Shown piece after piece: positions 1 through 12,359 of a stretch of DNA of 64,000 nucleotides. A model generated the notes under the pieces. The model worked only from the letters and a program-made list of their open reading frames with translations, had not been told where the DNA came from and ran no database searches. This DNA comes from Trachythela sp. YZ-2020 (taxonomy: Eukaryota; Cnidaria; Anthozoa; Malacalcyonacea; Clavulariidae), in NCBI GenBank assembly GCA_016169945.1, contig JADLSH010000279.1, positions 1,736,001 to 1,800,000 on the forward strand, in the 5' to 3' direction. The stretch's first letter is position 1. Each line of letters starts with the position of its first letter. The translations under genes and the position numbers were made by a program.

Positions 1-687
1 CGAGATACAGATGTTGCAAGTTGCGGTACGTTTTTAAAATTAGTGAAAAATCGAGAAAAAACGGCTTATTAAATTGATTTGAAAACAGTTGTCATTTTAT
101 CACGAGTATTGTCATTTTCAATAAAGTTAACTTTAACTTCACATTATTTCCTAGTAGATTTACTATTTTGCTAGTCTTTTGTAACCCTTGGGAATAAAAA
201 TGGAATAATAATACACATTGAAATAAAATTTAATTAAAAACATTGAAGACAGCTTTGTGCATGAGGCAATTGTTTTGGCATGTGAAACTTTGGATGAAGA
301 ACTGATCCAAAATTCTTTTGGCATGGTTTCCAGAGCAAGACGGTGTATTCATGCGCAAAGATGAGAATTTCCAGATGATCAAATCTTGATCTTTGGAACA
401 ATATCGTTGTACATGCGCATTCTTTTGACCACATAGAAGTATTTATCAAGTCTAACCAAATAGACATTTGATGGGGCCGTTTTATGCTAATTTTAGCAAT
501 TTCAAAAATGCTTACTCAACTTCAAACATCTGTATCTCGGTCAATATTGCATCAAAATTCAAATGTTATATACCAAAATTTAAGTTAGCCCTCTTTAAAT
601 ATAATGAAATTTATTTAAGTAAAATACATGTTGTAGTTTTTACGAAATATTAACTCAAACAGCGATACTTTTTTTTGGGACACCCGG
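1..687. mobile_element. Partial mariner-type non-autonomous element cut by the window edge
   Basis: The right end reads ttttttttgggacacccgg followed by TA, the terminal form of the mariner-type MITEs further right. The first ~17 bases (cgagatacagatgttg) reappear inverted at about 524-538, so an internal inverted repeat spans the segment and the left end lies outside the window. No transposase reading frame is visible; the short open frames have no recognisable domain. Confidence 0.45.
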
Positions 688-720
688 TATATATATATAT
701 ACTAGAGACTTTATAACTAC

Positions 721-870
721 ACGCACAGTAGTAACATTATTGTTCGGTCTTCCGAAACATATAGCTTATTATATGTTTTGTTATTTACTTATTTAGTGCT
801 AGTTGTAGCATTTATACTTTAGCAATACCTGTAAATTAAGTCATGCCAATAAAGTGAATTTAAAAAAAAC
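721..870 (+). mobile_element. 3' tail of a non-LTR retrotransposon
   Basis: Nearly identical to the end of the LINE copy finishing near 23,610: the stretch beginning attattgttcggtcttccg, then ctttagcaatacctgtaaat, a catgccaataaagtgaattt end and an A-rich tail. Only the last ~150 bp is present, so this is a heavily 5'-truncated insertion. Unlike the other copies it does not sit in the hairpin satellite. Confidence 0.7.
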
Positions 871-896
871 CGTTTACTTTTTTCACCAACTCACTA

Positions 897-1048
897 CAGG
901 GTGTCTCAAAAAAAAGTGAACCCTTTGAAATTTAATACAATAGTGAACCTTTTGAAATTGAACTTCATATTTGCATTTTCTTTCAAATAATCTATTGTAC
1001 CCTATTGTATTTAATTTCAAAGGGTTCACTTTTTTTTGAGACACCCTG
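897..1048. mobile_element. Mariner-type MITE (152 bp)
   Basis: Terminal inverted repeats cagggtgtctcaaaaaaaag / cttttttttgagacaccctg are flanked on both sides by TA, the target duplication of IS630/Tc1/mariner elements. The arms pair over ~45 bp (continuing through tgaaccctttgaaattt), so the element can fold into a hairpin. It carries no gene of its own. A sister copy lies at 2188-2337. Confidence 0.85.
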
Positions 1049-1066
1049 TATATATATATATATATG

Positions 1067-1883
1067 AGGGCAAGAGTATGGTGTATAAATACGAAGTCAC
1101 TCGCATCTAGACTGCGTTTCAAGCTGCACTGACATATACATATATAGAGTTCACTGGGCGCAATCTGGCGCTGCAAAGGCGCTGCATCTCTATGTTTGGG
1201 GAGTACGCTGGTCAATTACAGTGAGAATCATGGCTCAAAAATGGTGAACTATATGAAAAATATAAAACGAAGACGAAATCCGTTCCGCTCTTCCGCAACT
1301 TGAGGTTGAATTCAATTTGGGAAATACTTTATGTTGTATCCTATGTAATGGATCCACTTGTATTTTGTTTGAAACTTTGTGGTTTGGCTGTGTAGCTGGC
1401 AGTTTTGAGGAGTTGGAATGGTTCCCCAACACCTTAAAACCGTCCACTACAGCGGTCAACGTTTGTCTGTTGAGCTAAAAACCTTGCAGCAAGTTGTCAA
1501 CAAGCTTGTCAAGAAGCTGGGAATTAATAAGCAGTGCGAACCCATCCTGATAACAAGTTGTAGAAACAGCATTGGTACAAGTCTGCTGTGGATCTGCTGT
1601 GGATCCATTACACAAGAGCTTCATAAAGTATATCTGTCTTATATAGTTGCATTGTAATGTAAATGAACTGGCGTTATTGCCGCCGTTATTGCCTTTCCAG
1701 TGTGAATATTTAAATGTATACTTTTCTTTCAAACGGGACAGATCACAACAGGCATCTATTTTTTCAAATTGGCAGTGCAGAAATATTTTATTGCACTTCA
1801 CTTGGTTGAACTAGAATACTGGGTTTGGTGGATAATCCAAATGAGTAGATATATACACAATTTAAGACCTAACCAGGAACAGT
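1067..1883. other. No gene recognised
   Basis: Unassigned sequence after a short (TA)n run. Around 1490-1560 it contains aagttgtcaacaagcttgtc, related to the cluster of ACTTGTTGACAAG-type words at 18,170-18,400. Open frames on both strands overlap and show no domain or splice pattern I can defend. Confidence 0.4.
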
Positions 1884-1985
1884 TGCGGAAAATGCAACAC
1901 TAGGTCCTCTGGCAGGAATTGAACCCACCGCCCTGCAATTCCAGTGCAGCGCTCTAACCAACTGAGCTTTATAATAATTCCTTGA
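1884..1985 (-). mobile_element. tRNA-derived SINE or tRNA pseudogene
   Basis: On the minus strand a tRNA-like head is readable: D-arm/A-box gctcagttggttagagc, anticodon stem ctgca/tgcag around loop ctggaat, then B-box-like gggttcaattcc. The acceptor stem does not close, because the bases before the D-arm do not pair with those after the T-arm. That argues for a SINE head or decayed tRNA rather than a working gene. The candidate anticodon would be GGA, but I do not assign an identity. Confidence 0.6.
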
Positions 1986-2187
1986 AAGAGAAATCGTCGT
2001 ATACTTTTGGTTTTTGCAGATATTTAAATACCAATTTATACAGTATACTGAACCCATGTAAACGCAATTGAATCGAATTTTTTTATATACTGTATGTACC
2101 CTGTCAATACTGTATTTTACGCATCCGTGGGTTCAGCATAGTGCTCAGGCATTCAAATTATAACAATAGGATAATTTCTGTACAGTA

Positions 2188-2337
2188 CAGGGTGAGTCAG
2201 AAAAAAGTGATGCCTTTGAAATTAAATACAATAGGGTACAATAGATTCTTTGAAAGAAAATGCAAATTGAAGTTCAATTTCAAAAGGTTCACTATTGTAT
2301 TAAATTCAAAGGCATCACTTTTTTCTGACTCACCCTG
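2188..2337. mobile_element. Mariner-type MITE (150 bp), second copy
   Basis: Ends cagggtgagtcagaaaaaag / cttttttctgactcaccctg with flanking TA. The interior (gcctttgaaattaaatacaa and its inverse) matches the element at 897-1048. This copy keeps a longer left arm, and both arms are complementary over most of the element. Confidence 0.85.
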
Positions 2338-2574
2338 TATACTTCAAAACGCCATGAATTTTCCGCTGGTATGAGTATGAATAGATTGATTGTGCTAAGC
2401 ACAATGCTGCAATGTGCGTCTGTGATTTCTATTGTTAGCAGATCTTATAAATCTGCTAGTCAGCCGCACCCATATCACTCTCACTCGCTGACCCATCAAC
2501 TGTCTACAGGCTTACATTATTCTGAATACAACAAATGTACTAGTCGGATAAAGATTTGAACCTTTCCAAACGAT

Positions 2575-3101
2575 GTGGATACGCCAAACCAATGGTCAAT
2601 AACGAAGGTCGAAGGAGAAACATCAACTATGGTGATAAGAATACAGCAAATGACAGTATACAGCAAGTGTTCCATGTTTAAGTCTTACTTAGAAGACCGA
2701 ATCGACCAGAAGGGCAAAGAAATCGAGCTCAACAGCAAGACGGAGAAAGATATCGTTTAGCTAAAATATATACGAAATCAGAACAAATCGAGTTAAATGC
2801 GCAGATCGACTCTATTTTACACAGCGTTCAAATAGAAAATCAAAAGGCTGGACAGAGCGTTCGAGTAGAGAAGCTGGTAGAGCAAGCCATAGAGCTTATT
2901 CGAAAAAGGGAAAAGCTTATCAAAATAGCAGACCGAAGCAAAGATGGCTGGCAGATTGTTGGGGAATATGAATCCGATGACTTGGATCGGAAGACTAGAA
3001 ACGTCTCAAGAAAGCAAAAGAATCAGCCAGTCGACAACGGCGATAGAAAGTCTCGCAGTCAAACACCGGTGACAAGAGGCCTAAAATGCGACGAGTTCTG
3101 A
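2575..3101 (+). pseudogene. Retroelement gag-like coiled-coil fragment
   Basis: Two overlapping frames read as one charged helical protein. The first (from the ATG at 2575) ends in a segment like LEDRIDQKGKEIELNSK and stops at 2760. The second, open from about 2685 to the TGA at 3099-3101, includes SEQIELNAQIDSILHSVQ, AIELIRKREKLIKIADRSKD and GWQIVGEYESDDLDRKTR. The pattern of a basic helix, then I-K-x-A-D-x-S-x-x-G-W-x-x-V-x-E-Y, then an acidic patch recalls gag-like proteins of invertebrate LTR/DIRS retroelements. That link is from memory, not from a search. The frame change near 2690-2760 means it is not intact. No protease or polymerase follows. Confidence 0.45.
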
Positions 3102-3330
3102 TAATCAGCTTTTTCGTGGTATGTATTGAGTTCATTTGGCGATTTCCTTCTTTTGTACTTTGGTTTGGATCTGCAAGTGAATCCAACCATAAACTGTATT
3201 GTCTGTTTTTCATAAGTAATAATAGGGGGAAAGTAATAATAGGGGGAAAGTAATAATAGGGGGAAATATTTTACGTTCGTTTGAACGCCGTGAATGAGAA
3301 CGTAAACTAGTATTTTAATATATTTTACCA

Positions 3331-3522
3331 CAGTATAGAGACGACCAGTAGGGCCACTCATTTGAAATTTTGTGTGGCCGCTCATTACGCATCGGCAGCC
3401 AGTCAATTGGCCAATAAGCAAGCTAGCTGGACTAACTTTCCTGGCCAGTAAACTGCATATTTTTGCATAAAAAGCCGGCTACATGTTGCATCGCCGAGTG
3501 GCCCTACTGGTCGTCTCTACTG
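3331..3522. mobile_element. MITE with gaccagtagggccact inverted ends
   Basis: Left arm cagtatagagacgaccagta (continuing gggccactc) and right arm gagtggccctactggtcgtc (continuing tctactg) are inverted copies. The interior cattacgc..cagtcaattggcc is shared with the related element at 13,461-13,694. No coding capacity. Confidence 0.7.
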
Positions 3523-3885
3523 TGTAATTTACAGACGTTTAATTTATTCCAGCTAGCTTAACTAGCTAACCAATCAGTGCAACTCCTTTGTGAATTCATC
3601 TACCAATCAGAACGCTGCGCTTGGGTGCTAATTAACAAGACGATATACTCCACGCTTGCAAAGTGTTTCTCAATAACTGGATTGAGCACGTTAAACCGTG
3701 AAAAATTCTTAATTTAATATCTCCTAATTAATTTAAAATTGCCATGCTTCTTTAAAAAATATTGAGCAGGGACTTCAATTTTTCAGGAAGATTGATCCTA
3801 TGAAGACTTGAAGCTTATTGTATAGATACTACCTACACTGGCACCACATGTTTCAGATATTAATTGATACATTCTTATTAAACAG

Positions 3886-3982
3886 GTGAACACAGTGGCC
3901 TGGAATGATTGTGGAGATGTTCTGCTGTCAGGGTCTGATGATTGTAAACTGAATATCTATAAATGAACTCTCTTGTACGAAG
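3886..3982 (+). pseudogene. Broken copy of the WD40 exon
   Basis: Matches the exon at 18,547-18,639 almost base for base (VNTVAWNDCGDVLLSGSDDC in translation), including the acceptor aaacag before it and donor gtatat after it. A 4-base insertion near the end (ctataaatgaactctc instead of ctataaactctc) creates a TGA and shifts the frame, so this copy cannot encode the repeat correctly. Confidence 0.75.
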
Positions 3983-4599
3983 GTATATTTTGTATAATAA
4001 TTGGTTATAAATAGCAAGGATAAAGAGGGAAAAATTGGATGTATTAAAGAAAGGATAGATATAGAAATGATAGCTATAATTCAAAAGAGAGACAAGCACA
4101 TGAACCATTATTATTATTATTATTAAAGTCTTTATTGTCTAGAGTCACAACAGACGTGCAACTTTACAAATGTCAAATTCCTATTTATTACAGTTAAAAA
4201 ATTTATCTATCCTAATTAATTATATGAAAGTTAAAAATAGTTAAAAAGACCTCTATTAGCTTGCAATGTTCCCAGATGCACCCTTTAGTATTTTACTCTG
4301 TCTAACGTCAGATGATTTTACTTGTCAGTGGTAGGACACTGCCTTAACAAAACTGTCTGCCAGTGTCTCTTGTTAACCCATTAGTTTGAAACGCGGCCAG
4401 ATGAGCGCTTTAGTGTTTTACTCTGTCTAGTGCCAATATATATGCAGCAAGAATATTCAACAAAGCAGTGTTTACCTTTATTTCTTAGCCAGTTCAGTCC
4501 ATTCAAAGTGGTCATCAGGCGAACATTTTCAGTGCAAAGTTTTTACCTTGCACAGCGGGTACAAAGGTATGATCTTTTGTTTCCTATTTCAGAATATCT

Positions 4600-4732
4600 G
4601 GGGCCGGTTGTATAAAAGTCTTAACTACATTTTAACTACCCGTTTTGTAGTTAAATAATAGTTAACTGTAAAATTCGCGATTCTGATTGGTTAACTTTCG
4701 CACTAACTATTGTTAACTTTAACTACTTCAGC
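4600..4732. repeat. Short inverted-repeat fragment
   Basis: Begins ggggccggttgtataaaagt and ends acttcagcccc, with several gttaact/agttaac words between. It looks like a decayed foldback element of about 130 bp. No target duplication could be confirmed. Confidence 0.3.
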
Positions 4733-4744
4733 CCCAGAACGCTA

Positions 4745-4930
4745 TTTTGTATGTATTTCATGGGACACTAGTCACTACCTATATTACATGTATTTATTTG
4801 GACACTACCTATATCGCATGTGTTTCATAGGACGCTACGTATATTCCATGTATTTCATGGGACATTACCTCTATTGCATGTATTTCATAGGACACTACCT
4901 ATATTGCATGTATTTCATAGGACACTACGT
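4745..4930 (+). repeat. 30-bp minisatellite, short array
   Basis: About six units of the consensus catgtatttcataggacact plus acctatattg. The same minisatellite is expanded to about 30 units at 18,950-19,865. The period is a multiple of three, which leaves long open frames that should not be read as genes. Confidence 0.85.
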
Positions 4931-5159
4931 TCTAGAGTCCCAGTGTAAGCTGTTGAGGTCGGATCTTGAAAAAGAACGAACCGAGACATCAAAGTTGAAA
5001 AGAATAAATGTTTATGACCTATCATCCATACTACAAATTTCATGTGTTTTATCTCTAATTCTATTCGAGGTTGAATGGATCAAAATGAATCTGTTGTGTC
5101 CACTGATCTGAATATACGCGGTTGTGTCGCTGGCGAACTCAATCTACCCCAACTGTGAA

Positions 5160-5814
5160 GGCAGATAAGCATTTTTAACTTTATATAGTAGCTTAAATTT
5201 AGTATACAATAGAATAATATAGAATCAATAATTATGTATGCATGTCAATAATGTTATAATAACATATATCTGGAACATTTACAAAACTGGTAAATAACAG
5301 GAAAAGGAACTATAAAAGAAATAAGGAACTTTTAGTTTTATCTAACAAACAAGATGGAATGTGAACGTAAGGGAAGTTGTGTAGGTTGGTTGTGGCCAAC
5401 CAAGCAAGGAAATGTGCCAGATAGATAAGGTGTGTGAGGAAATTTTTGTGCATAATGTGCGTCATGCATTGACTTTCCTCTGGGAAAAAGTTCCCAGAGG
5501 AAAAGTTCCCAGAACAGCAAGATAGTACAAATATGAGTGAGAATTGAATGTCATAGCGAATGATAGAGAGAGAACGACCGATAGCAGTGGTTAGTCATAT
5601 AATATGTACGAATGTTAAAAGAGAAATAAATATTTGAAACGAAAGTATACAGTCTCAATTGAGAATCAGCGAAGTAATAAAATCTCCCGAGATAATTTTA
5701 TAATAATATACCCTAATTACCATGCATTGGCCATATTTTTGCATGCCTTCTGCTTATTATTAGACTTCGTTTACATGGTACCCTTTCTTCATGGCTGCAC
5801 TCTATAAAAATAGT
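5160..5814. other. No gene recognised; linker of the duplicated block
   Basis: AT-rich unique-looking DNA. The part from about 5,720 (ggccatatttttgcatgcct, then cttcatggctgcactctata) is shared with 20,100-20,215 in the second copy of the block. A small perfect palindrome, cctctgggaa...ttcccagagg, lies at 5,477-5,501. Confidence 0.4.
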
Positions 5815-8800
5815 GTTGAGAAGCAGCAACTATAAAATGTGATTGCAACTGGACTAGCAAATTAGCCTTGTTAATATTTTACAGCAGCTCCCTGTATAAA
5901 ATCCTGCAGCACATTGCGTTCAACTACAGGTTTAAATAAACACTATAATTGCAAGGCGTTGACTGATGGGTAAAATCACACGAGGGGATAGGTTGGCCAT
6001 TCGTAGGAGTTCCATGTCTCATTTTTCTGGTTGGTCGTGCAAAATAGGCTTGGCAGATCTGCACTTCGGGTGCAAGGCTTAACACGATCAGGAATATCCG
6101 AGCCAAAATGTCATCAAATTTCTACTTGTGACCGGCTTTTTGCCTGTGTGGCTTCATCTAGCATTCTACCATTGTCATTCTGATGTTGATTTGGCCGTTT
6201 TGTATAAATGTGATTGAAACTAGACTAGCAAATTAGCCTTCTTTAATATTTTGCAGCCGGGTCAAATATAAAAACCCTCAAATCCCTTTCAAGTATATTT
6301 ATATTTAAAATGTTCAAATAAACACCATAATTGCAACCCTTTGACTGATGGGTAAAATCACACGAGGGGATAGGTTGGCCATTCGTAGGAGTTCCATGCC
6401 TCTTTGGCTTCATTTTTCTGGTTGGTCGTGCAAAAATAGGCTTGGCAGATCTGCACTTCGGGTGCAGGGCTTAACACGATCAGGAATATCCGAGCCAAAA
6501 TGTCGTCAAATTTCTACTTGTGACCGGCTTTTCGCCTGTGTGGCTTCATCTAGCATTCTACCATTGTCATTCTGATGTTGATTTGGCCGTTTTGTATAAA
6601 TGTGATTGAAACTAGACTAGCAAATTAGCCTTCTTTAAAATTTTGCAGCGGGGTCAAATATAAAAACCCTAAATTGCCATTCAAGTATATTTATATTTAA
6701 AATGTTCAAATAAACACCATAATTGCAACGCGTTGACTGATGGGTAAAATCACACGAGGGGATAGGTTGGCCATTCGTAGGAGTTCCATGTCACTTTGGC
6801 TTCCTTTTTCTGGTTGGTCGTGCAAAATAAACTATTGCTACCTGGCTTAGCACCCGTTCGCAGTATACATCTGTGTAATCGTGTTTAACACGATCAGGAA
6901 TATCCTAGCCAAAATGTCATCAAATTTCTACTTGTGACCAGCTTTTCGCCTGTGTGGCTTCATCTAGCATTCTACCATTGTCATTCTGATGTTGATTTGG
7001 CCGTTTTGTATAAATGTGATTGGAACTAGACTAGCAAATTAGCCTTGTTAATACTTTACAGCAGGGTCGTATATAAAACCCTCAAACGCGTTTCAACTAT
7101 ATTTATATTTAAAATGTTCAGATAGACACCATAATATTGCAAGGCGTTGCCTGATGGGTAAAATCACACGAGGGGATAGGTTGGCCATTCGTAGGAGTTC
7201 CATGTCACTTTGGCTTCCTTTTTCTGGTTGGTCGTGCAAAATAGGCTTGGCAGATTTGCACTTCGGGTGCAAGGCTTAACACGATCAGGAATATCCTAGC
7301 CAAAATGTCATCAAATTTCTACTTGTGACCAGCTTTTCGCCTGTGTGGCTTCATCTAGCATTCTACCATTGTCATTCTGATGTTGATTTGGCCGTTTTGT
7401 ATAAATGTGATTGGAACTAGACTAGCAAATTAGCCTTGTTAATACTTTACAAGGGTCGTATATAAAACCCTCAAACGCGTTTCAACTATATTTATATTTA
7501 AAATGTTCAGATAGACACCATAATATTGCAAGGCGTTGCCTGATGGGTAAAATCACACGAGGGGATAGGTTGGCCATTCGTAGGAGTTCCATGTCACTTT
7601 GGCTTCCTTTTTCTGGTTGGTCGTGCAAAATAGGCTTGGCAGATTTGCACTTCGGGTGCAAGGCTTAACACGATCAGGAATATCCTAGCCAAAATGTCAT
7701 CAAATTTCTACTTGTGACCAGCTTTTCGCCTGTGTGGCTTCATCTAGCATTCTACCATTGTCATTCTGATGTTGATTTGGCCGTTTTGTATAAATGTGAT
7801 TGGAACTAGACTAGCAAATTAGCCTTGTTAATACTTTACAACAGGGTCGTATATAAAACCCTCAAACGCGTTTCAACTATATTTATATTTAAAATGTTCA
7901 GATAGACACCATAATATTGCAAGGCGTTGCCTGATGGGTAAAATCACACGAGGGGATAGGTTGGCCATTCGTAGGAGTTCCATGTCACTTTGGCTTCCTT
8001 TTTCTGGTTGGTCGTGCAAAATAGGCTTGGCAGATTTGCACTTCGGGTGCAAGGCTTAACACGATCAGGAATATCCTAGCCAAAATGTCATCAAATTTCT
8101 ACTTGTGACCAGCTTTTCGCCTGTGTGGCTTCATCTAGCATTCTACCATTGTCATTCTGATGTTGATTTGGCCGTTTTGTATAAATGTGATTGGAACTAG
8201 ACTAGCAAATTAGCCTTGTTAATACTTTACAGCCGGGTCGTATATAAAACCCTCAAACGCGTTTCAACTATATTTATATTTAAAATGTTCAGATAGACAC
8301 CATAATATTGCAAGGCGTTGCCTGATGGGTAAAATCACACGAGGGGATAGGTTGGCCATTCGTAGGAGTTCCATGTCACTTTGGCTTCCTTTTTCTGGTT
8401 GGTCGTGCAAAATAGGCTTGGCAGATTTGCACTTCGCAAGGTCTAAGCTTAACACGATCAGGAATATCCTAGCCAAAATGTCATCAAATTTCTACTTGTG
8501 ACCAGCTTTTCGCCTGTGTGGCTTCATCTAGCATTCTACCATTGTCATTCTGATGTTGATTTGGCCGTTTTGTATAAATGTGATTGGAACTAGACTAGCA
8601 AATTAGCCTTGTTAATACTTTACAGCCGGGTCGTATATAAAACCCTCAAACGCGTTTCAACTATATTTATATTTAAAATGTTCAGATAGACACCATAATA
8701 TTGCAAGGCGTTGCCTGATGGGTAAAATCACACGAGGGGATAGGTTGGCCATTCGTAGGAGTTCCATGTCACTTTGGCTTCCTTTTTCTGGTTGGTCGTG

Positions 8801-10308
8801 CAAAATAGGCTTGGCAGATTTGCACTTCGGGTGCAAGGCTTAACACGATCAGGAATATCCTAGCCAAAATGTCATCAAATTTCTACTTGTGACCAGCTTT
8901 TCGCCTGTGTGGCTTCATCTAGCATTCTACCATTGTCATTCTGATGTTGATTTGGCCGTTTTGTATAAATGTGATTGAAACTAGACTAGCAAATTAGCCT
9001 TCTTTAAAATTTTGCAGCGGGTTCAAATATAAAAACCCTCGAATGCCTTTCAAGTATATTTATATTTAAAATGTTCAAATAAACGCCATAATTGCAACGC
9101 GTTGAATGATGGGTAAAATCACACGAGGGGATAGGTTGGCCATTCGTAGGAGTTCAATGTCACTTTGGCTTCCTCTTTCTGGTTGGTCGTGCAAAATAAA
9201 CTATTGCTACCTGGCTTAGCACCCGTTCGCAGTATACATCTGTGTAATCGTGTTTAACACGATCAGGAATATCCTAGCCAAAATGTCATCAAATTTGTAC
9301 TTGTGACCAGCTTTTCGCCTGTGTGGCTTCATCTAGCATTCTACCATTGTCATTCTGATGTTGATTTGGCCGTTTTGTATAAATGTGATTGGAACTAGAC
9401 TAGCAAATTAGCCTTGTTAATACTTTACAGCAGGGTCGTATATAAAACCCTCAAACGCGTTTCAACTATATTTATATTTAAAATGTTCAGATAGACACCA
9501 TAATATTGCAAGGCGTTGACTGATGGGTAAAATCACACGAGGGGATAGGTTGGCCATTCGTAGGAGTTCCATGTCTCTTTGGCTTCATTTTTCTGGTTGG
9601 TCGTGCAAAATAGGCTTGGCAGATTTGCACTTCGGGTGCAAGGCTTAACACGATCAGGAATAACCGAGCCAAAATGTCATCAAATTTCTGCTTGTGACCA
9701 GCTTTTCGCCTGTGGGGCTTCATCTAGCATTCTACCATTGTCATTCTGATGTTGATTTGGCCGTTTTGTATAAATGTGATTGGAACTAGACTAGCAAATT
9801 AGCCTTGTTAATACTTTACAGCAGGGTCGTATATAAAACCCTCAAACGCGTTTCAACTATATTTATATTTAAAATGTTAAATAAACACCATAATTGCAAC
9901 GCGTTGACTGATGGGTAAAATCACACGAGGGGATAGGTTGGCCATTCGTAGGAGTTCCATGTCACTTTGGCTTCATTTTTCTGGTTGGTCGTGCAAAATA
10001 AACTATTGCTACCTGGCTTAGCACCCGTTCGCAGTATACATCTGTGTAATCGTGTTTAACACGATCAGGAATATCCGAGCCAAAATGTAATCTAATTTCT
10101 ACTTGTGACCAGCTTTTCGCCTGTGGAGCTTCATCTAGCATTCTACCATTGTCATTCTGATGTTGATTTGGCCGTTTTGTATAAATGTTATTGGAACTAG
10201 ACTAACAAATTAGCCTTGTTAATACTTTACAGCAGGGTCGTATATAAAAATCCTCAAAAGCGTTTCAACTATATTTATATTTAAAATGTTTAAATAAACA
10301 CCATAATT
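5815..10308 (+). repeat. Tandem array of ~390-bp units (about 11-12 copies)
   Basis: The anchor gatgggtaaaatcacacgag recurs every ~389-393 bp (for example 7153, 7542, 7933, 8324, 8717). Other landmarks are ctagactagcaaattagcct, ggttggccattcgtaggagt and catctagcattctaccattg. Two unit types occur. Type A has ggcttggcagatttgcactt before the aacacgatcagg word; type B replaces it with aaactattgctacctggctt plus agcacccgttcgcagtatac. The units at about 7.1-8.9 kb are nearly identical, indicating recent amplification or homogenisation. The array is non-coding. Small minus-strand open frames recur once per unit and are a by-product of repetition. Confidence 0.9.
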
Positions 10309-11064
10309 GCAGGACCGTCGGTAAGGGGGAATGTGCCCCCCCCCTGAAAACGTTTTGTTGGCAAATGAAAGATTTGTCGGCAAACGAAAAATATATATGG
10401 ACAAATAAAGGATCGATTAGTTAAATGGGTTGTTTGTAAATGTTGTAAAAAATGTCGTCAAATGATGCCGTTGTCGGCAAGTAAAGAAATTCCCGTGGCG
10501 ATTTAGGTTTAAAATACTTATTACGACCGCCTGTCACCCAGATTTTTTCTATCCACAGACTGCGGAAGGGTAAATCGATTTTCATGTCTTCATGACTTCA
10601 AAGCTATCATAAAGAATTAGGGTTTTGTCGAGGTCGAAAGGGTGAAGTCAAGGGTCGCAAGTTATTCGAAAAATTATTTTTCTTCAAAATTTGATTAGTG
10701 ACTTTTTAATGAATATTTCGCAAAATTAGTAAGGATATTTATTGTAAATTATCTAATTACACGATAACGCGAACCAAAACAGTATGAATAATATGAATAA
10801 CATTTATATGCCAGGCAATATAATTAAGCGAACGTTCAGAATCAGTACGTTGTGTAATTCAAATGGCCTGTCAAATTCCAATGGTATTTTTTTATACACA
10901 CATACAAATAATTCTACGTACATTAAAAATTACCAGCCGACATCAATCAATCAATCAGAAGCTTTATTAAAATTAAAATACATAACTGACACACTAGTGC
11001 TCTTACAAGGAGCCATGTTAAAAAAAGACATATATATATATATATATATATATATAAACATATA

Positions 11065-11293
11065 CAGCTAATTCAAAAAAGGTTTTCCTTTGCAAACCTT
11101 AAACTCTAAAACCTTAAACCTTAAACTCTAAGCGCGAAAAGCACTATTTCAAGTTTACGGTTTGAATTTGGCGGTCATTTGTGAGTGAAATGATTAATAT
11201 CTCCCTACATGAAATTTGCGCTCCCATAGTGCTTTTCGCGCTTAGAGTTTGAGGTTTAAGGTTTGCAATGGACAACCTTTTTTGAGTTAGCTG
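11065..11293. mobile_element. Mariner-like MITE (229 bp)
   Basis: Ends cagctaattcaaaaaaggtt and aaccttttttgagttagctg are flanked by TA on both sides. The subterminal parts, containing ttgcaaaccttaaactct and aagcgcgaaaagcacta, are also inverted. It is nested in the composite insertion. Confidence 0.75.
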
Positions 11294-11296
11294 TAT

Positions 11297-12340
11297 ATAT
11301 AAACCTATAAGATTTACAACTATTTTTAGAACTGACAGTTAAACACGTATCATCGGCATACATCCTAAGGGACGACGAAGATGGGCAGGCTTGAAGATCA
11401 TTGATATAAATTAGAAACAGTAATGGCCCAGGCACTGGCCCTTGAGGGACCCCACATGTAACAGGTAACATGCTTGACAGAGTGCCATTAATGCTTGTAC
11501 ATTGTTTGCAACCTGATAAATACGATCTAAACCAATTGATGGATTTATCGGTATCAAAAGCCTTTTTTAAGTCTATAATAGTAGAACTCCATTAACTAAC
11601 CCTTTATCAATATTCTGGTACCAATTATTGGTGGATATTAGAATAGTTGTAAGTGTCGAGGTCTAAATCCATGTTGGGAGTTAGCCAGTAGATTATTATC
11701 AATTAGGTATCCATAAAACTGGGAGAAGACGATCGTATCTTTTCAATTATTTTACTGACAATCGGTAAAACAGATATTGGCCTACAATTATCGGGATTAG
11801 ATTTGGTATCTTCTTTATAAGTTGGCATTACCCTAGCTACTTTCCAACCAATGGGAAAAATCCTACTTCTAATGGATAAATTAATAATATGAGTTAAGGA
11901 AGAAGAAATAATTGGCGAAGCTTCCTTTAATAGGTCTACAAGATATCCAAACCCCTAGATTTATTTACAGGAATCGATCGGTGGAGTGAATCCAGTTATA
12001 TACAATTGTATTATTAGTCTCTGTAATAGAGAAATGATTACCGGTAGGTGTAATAAATTCCTCAAAATGAGAGCTAGAGGCGGGAACATCGTTAACTAAT
12101 TTGTGTCGAATTTGAGTAAAATGATTATTAAGGGCATTGCTAGCGCTAATCTCACTTGGAGAAGTGTAATTGCAGTCACCAACTTTAACGCTACTTATTA
12201 CATTGGTGTTAGAATTTTTACCCATGATTTCATTCATACCCTCCCAAGTGTTTTTAATGTTACCAAAATGGTCTCTAAAGTAGTTGTGATAATATGAAAC
12301 TTTGGCATCTTGTATACATCTATTAACCTTATTACGTGCA
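11297..12340 (-). pseudogene. Non-LTR retrotransposon reverse-transcriptase fragment
   Basis: Minus-strand translation shows reverse-transcriptase landmarks of the CR1/jockey-like LINE group. Upstream (about 11,965-12,237) is a linker with NALNNHFTQIRHKLV. At about 11,740-11,940 there is a finger region with text like PDNCRPISVLPIVSKIIEK, then (11,256-11,471) VPQGPVPGPLLFLIYINDL and the catalytic-site motif MYADDTCLTVS. Stops and frame changes separate these pieces. The endonuclease and the 3' end are absent, so it is a dead, doubly truncated copy. It belongs to a different family from the LINEs at 21.8-27.6 kb. Confidence 0.8.
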
Positions 12341-12359
12341 CCTTATTACATGCAGTTAT

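Noticed and set aside
1884..1985. Functional tRNA gene on the minus strand
   Set aside because: A and B boxes are present but the acceptor stem does not pair; kept as SINE or pseudogene.
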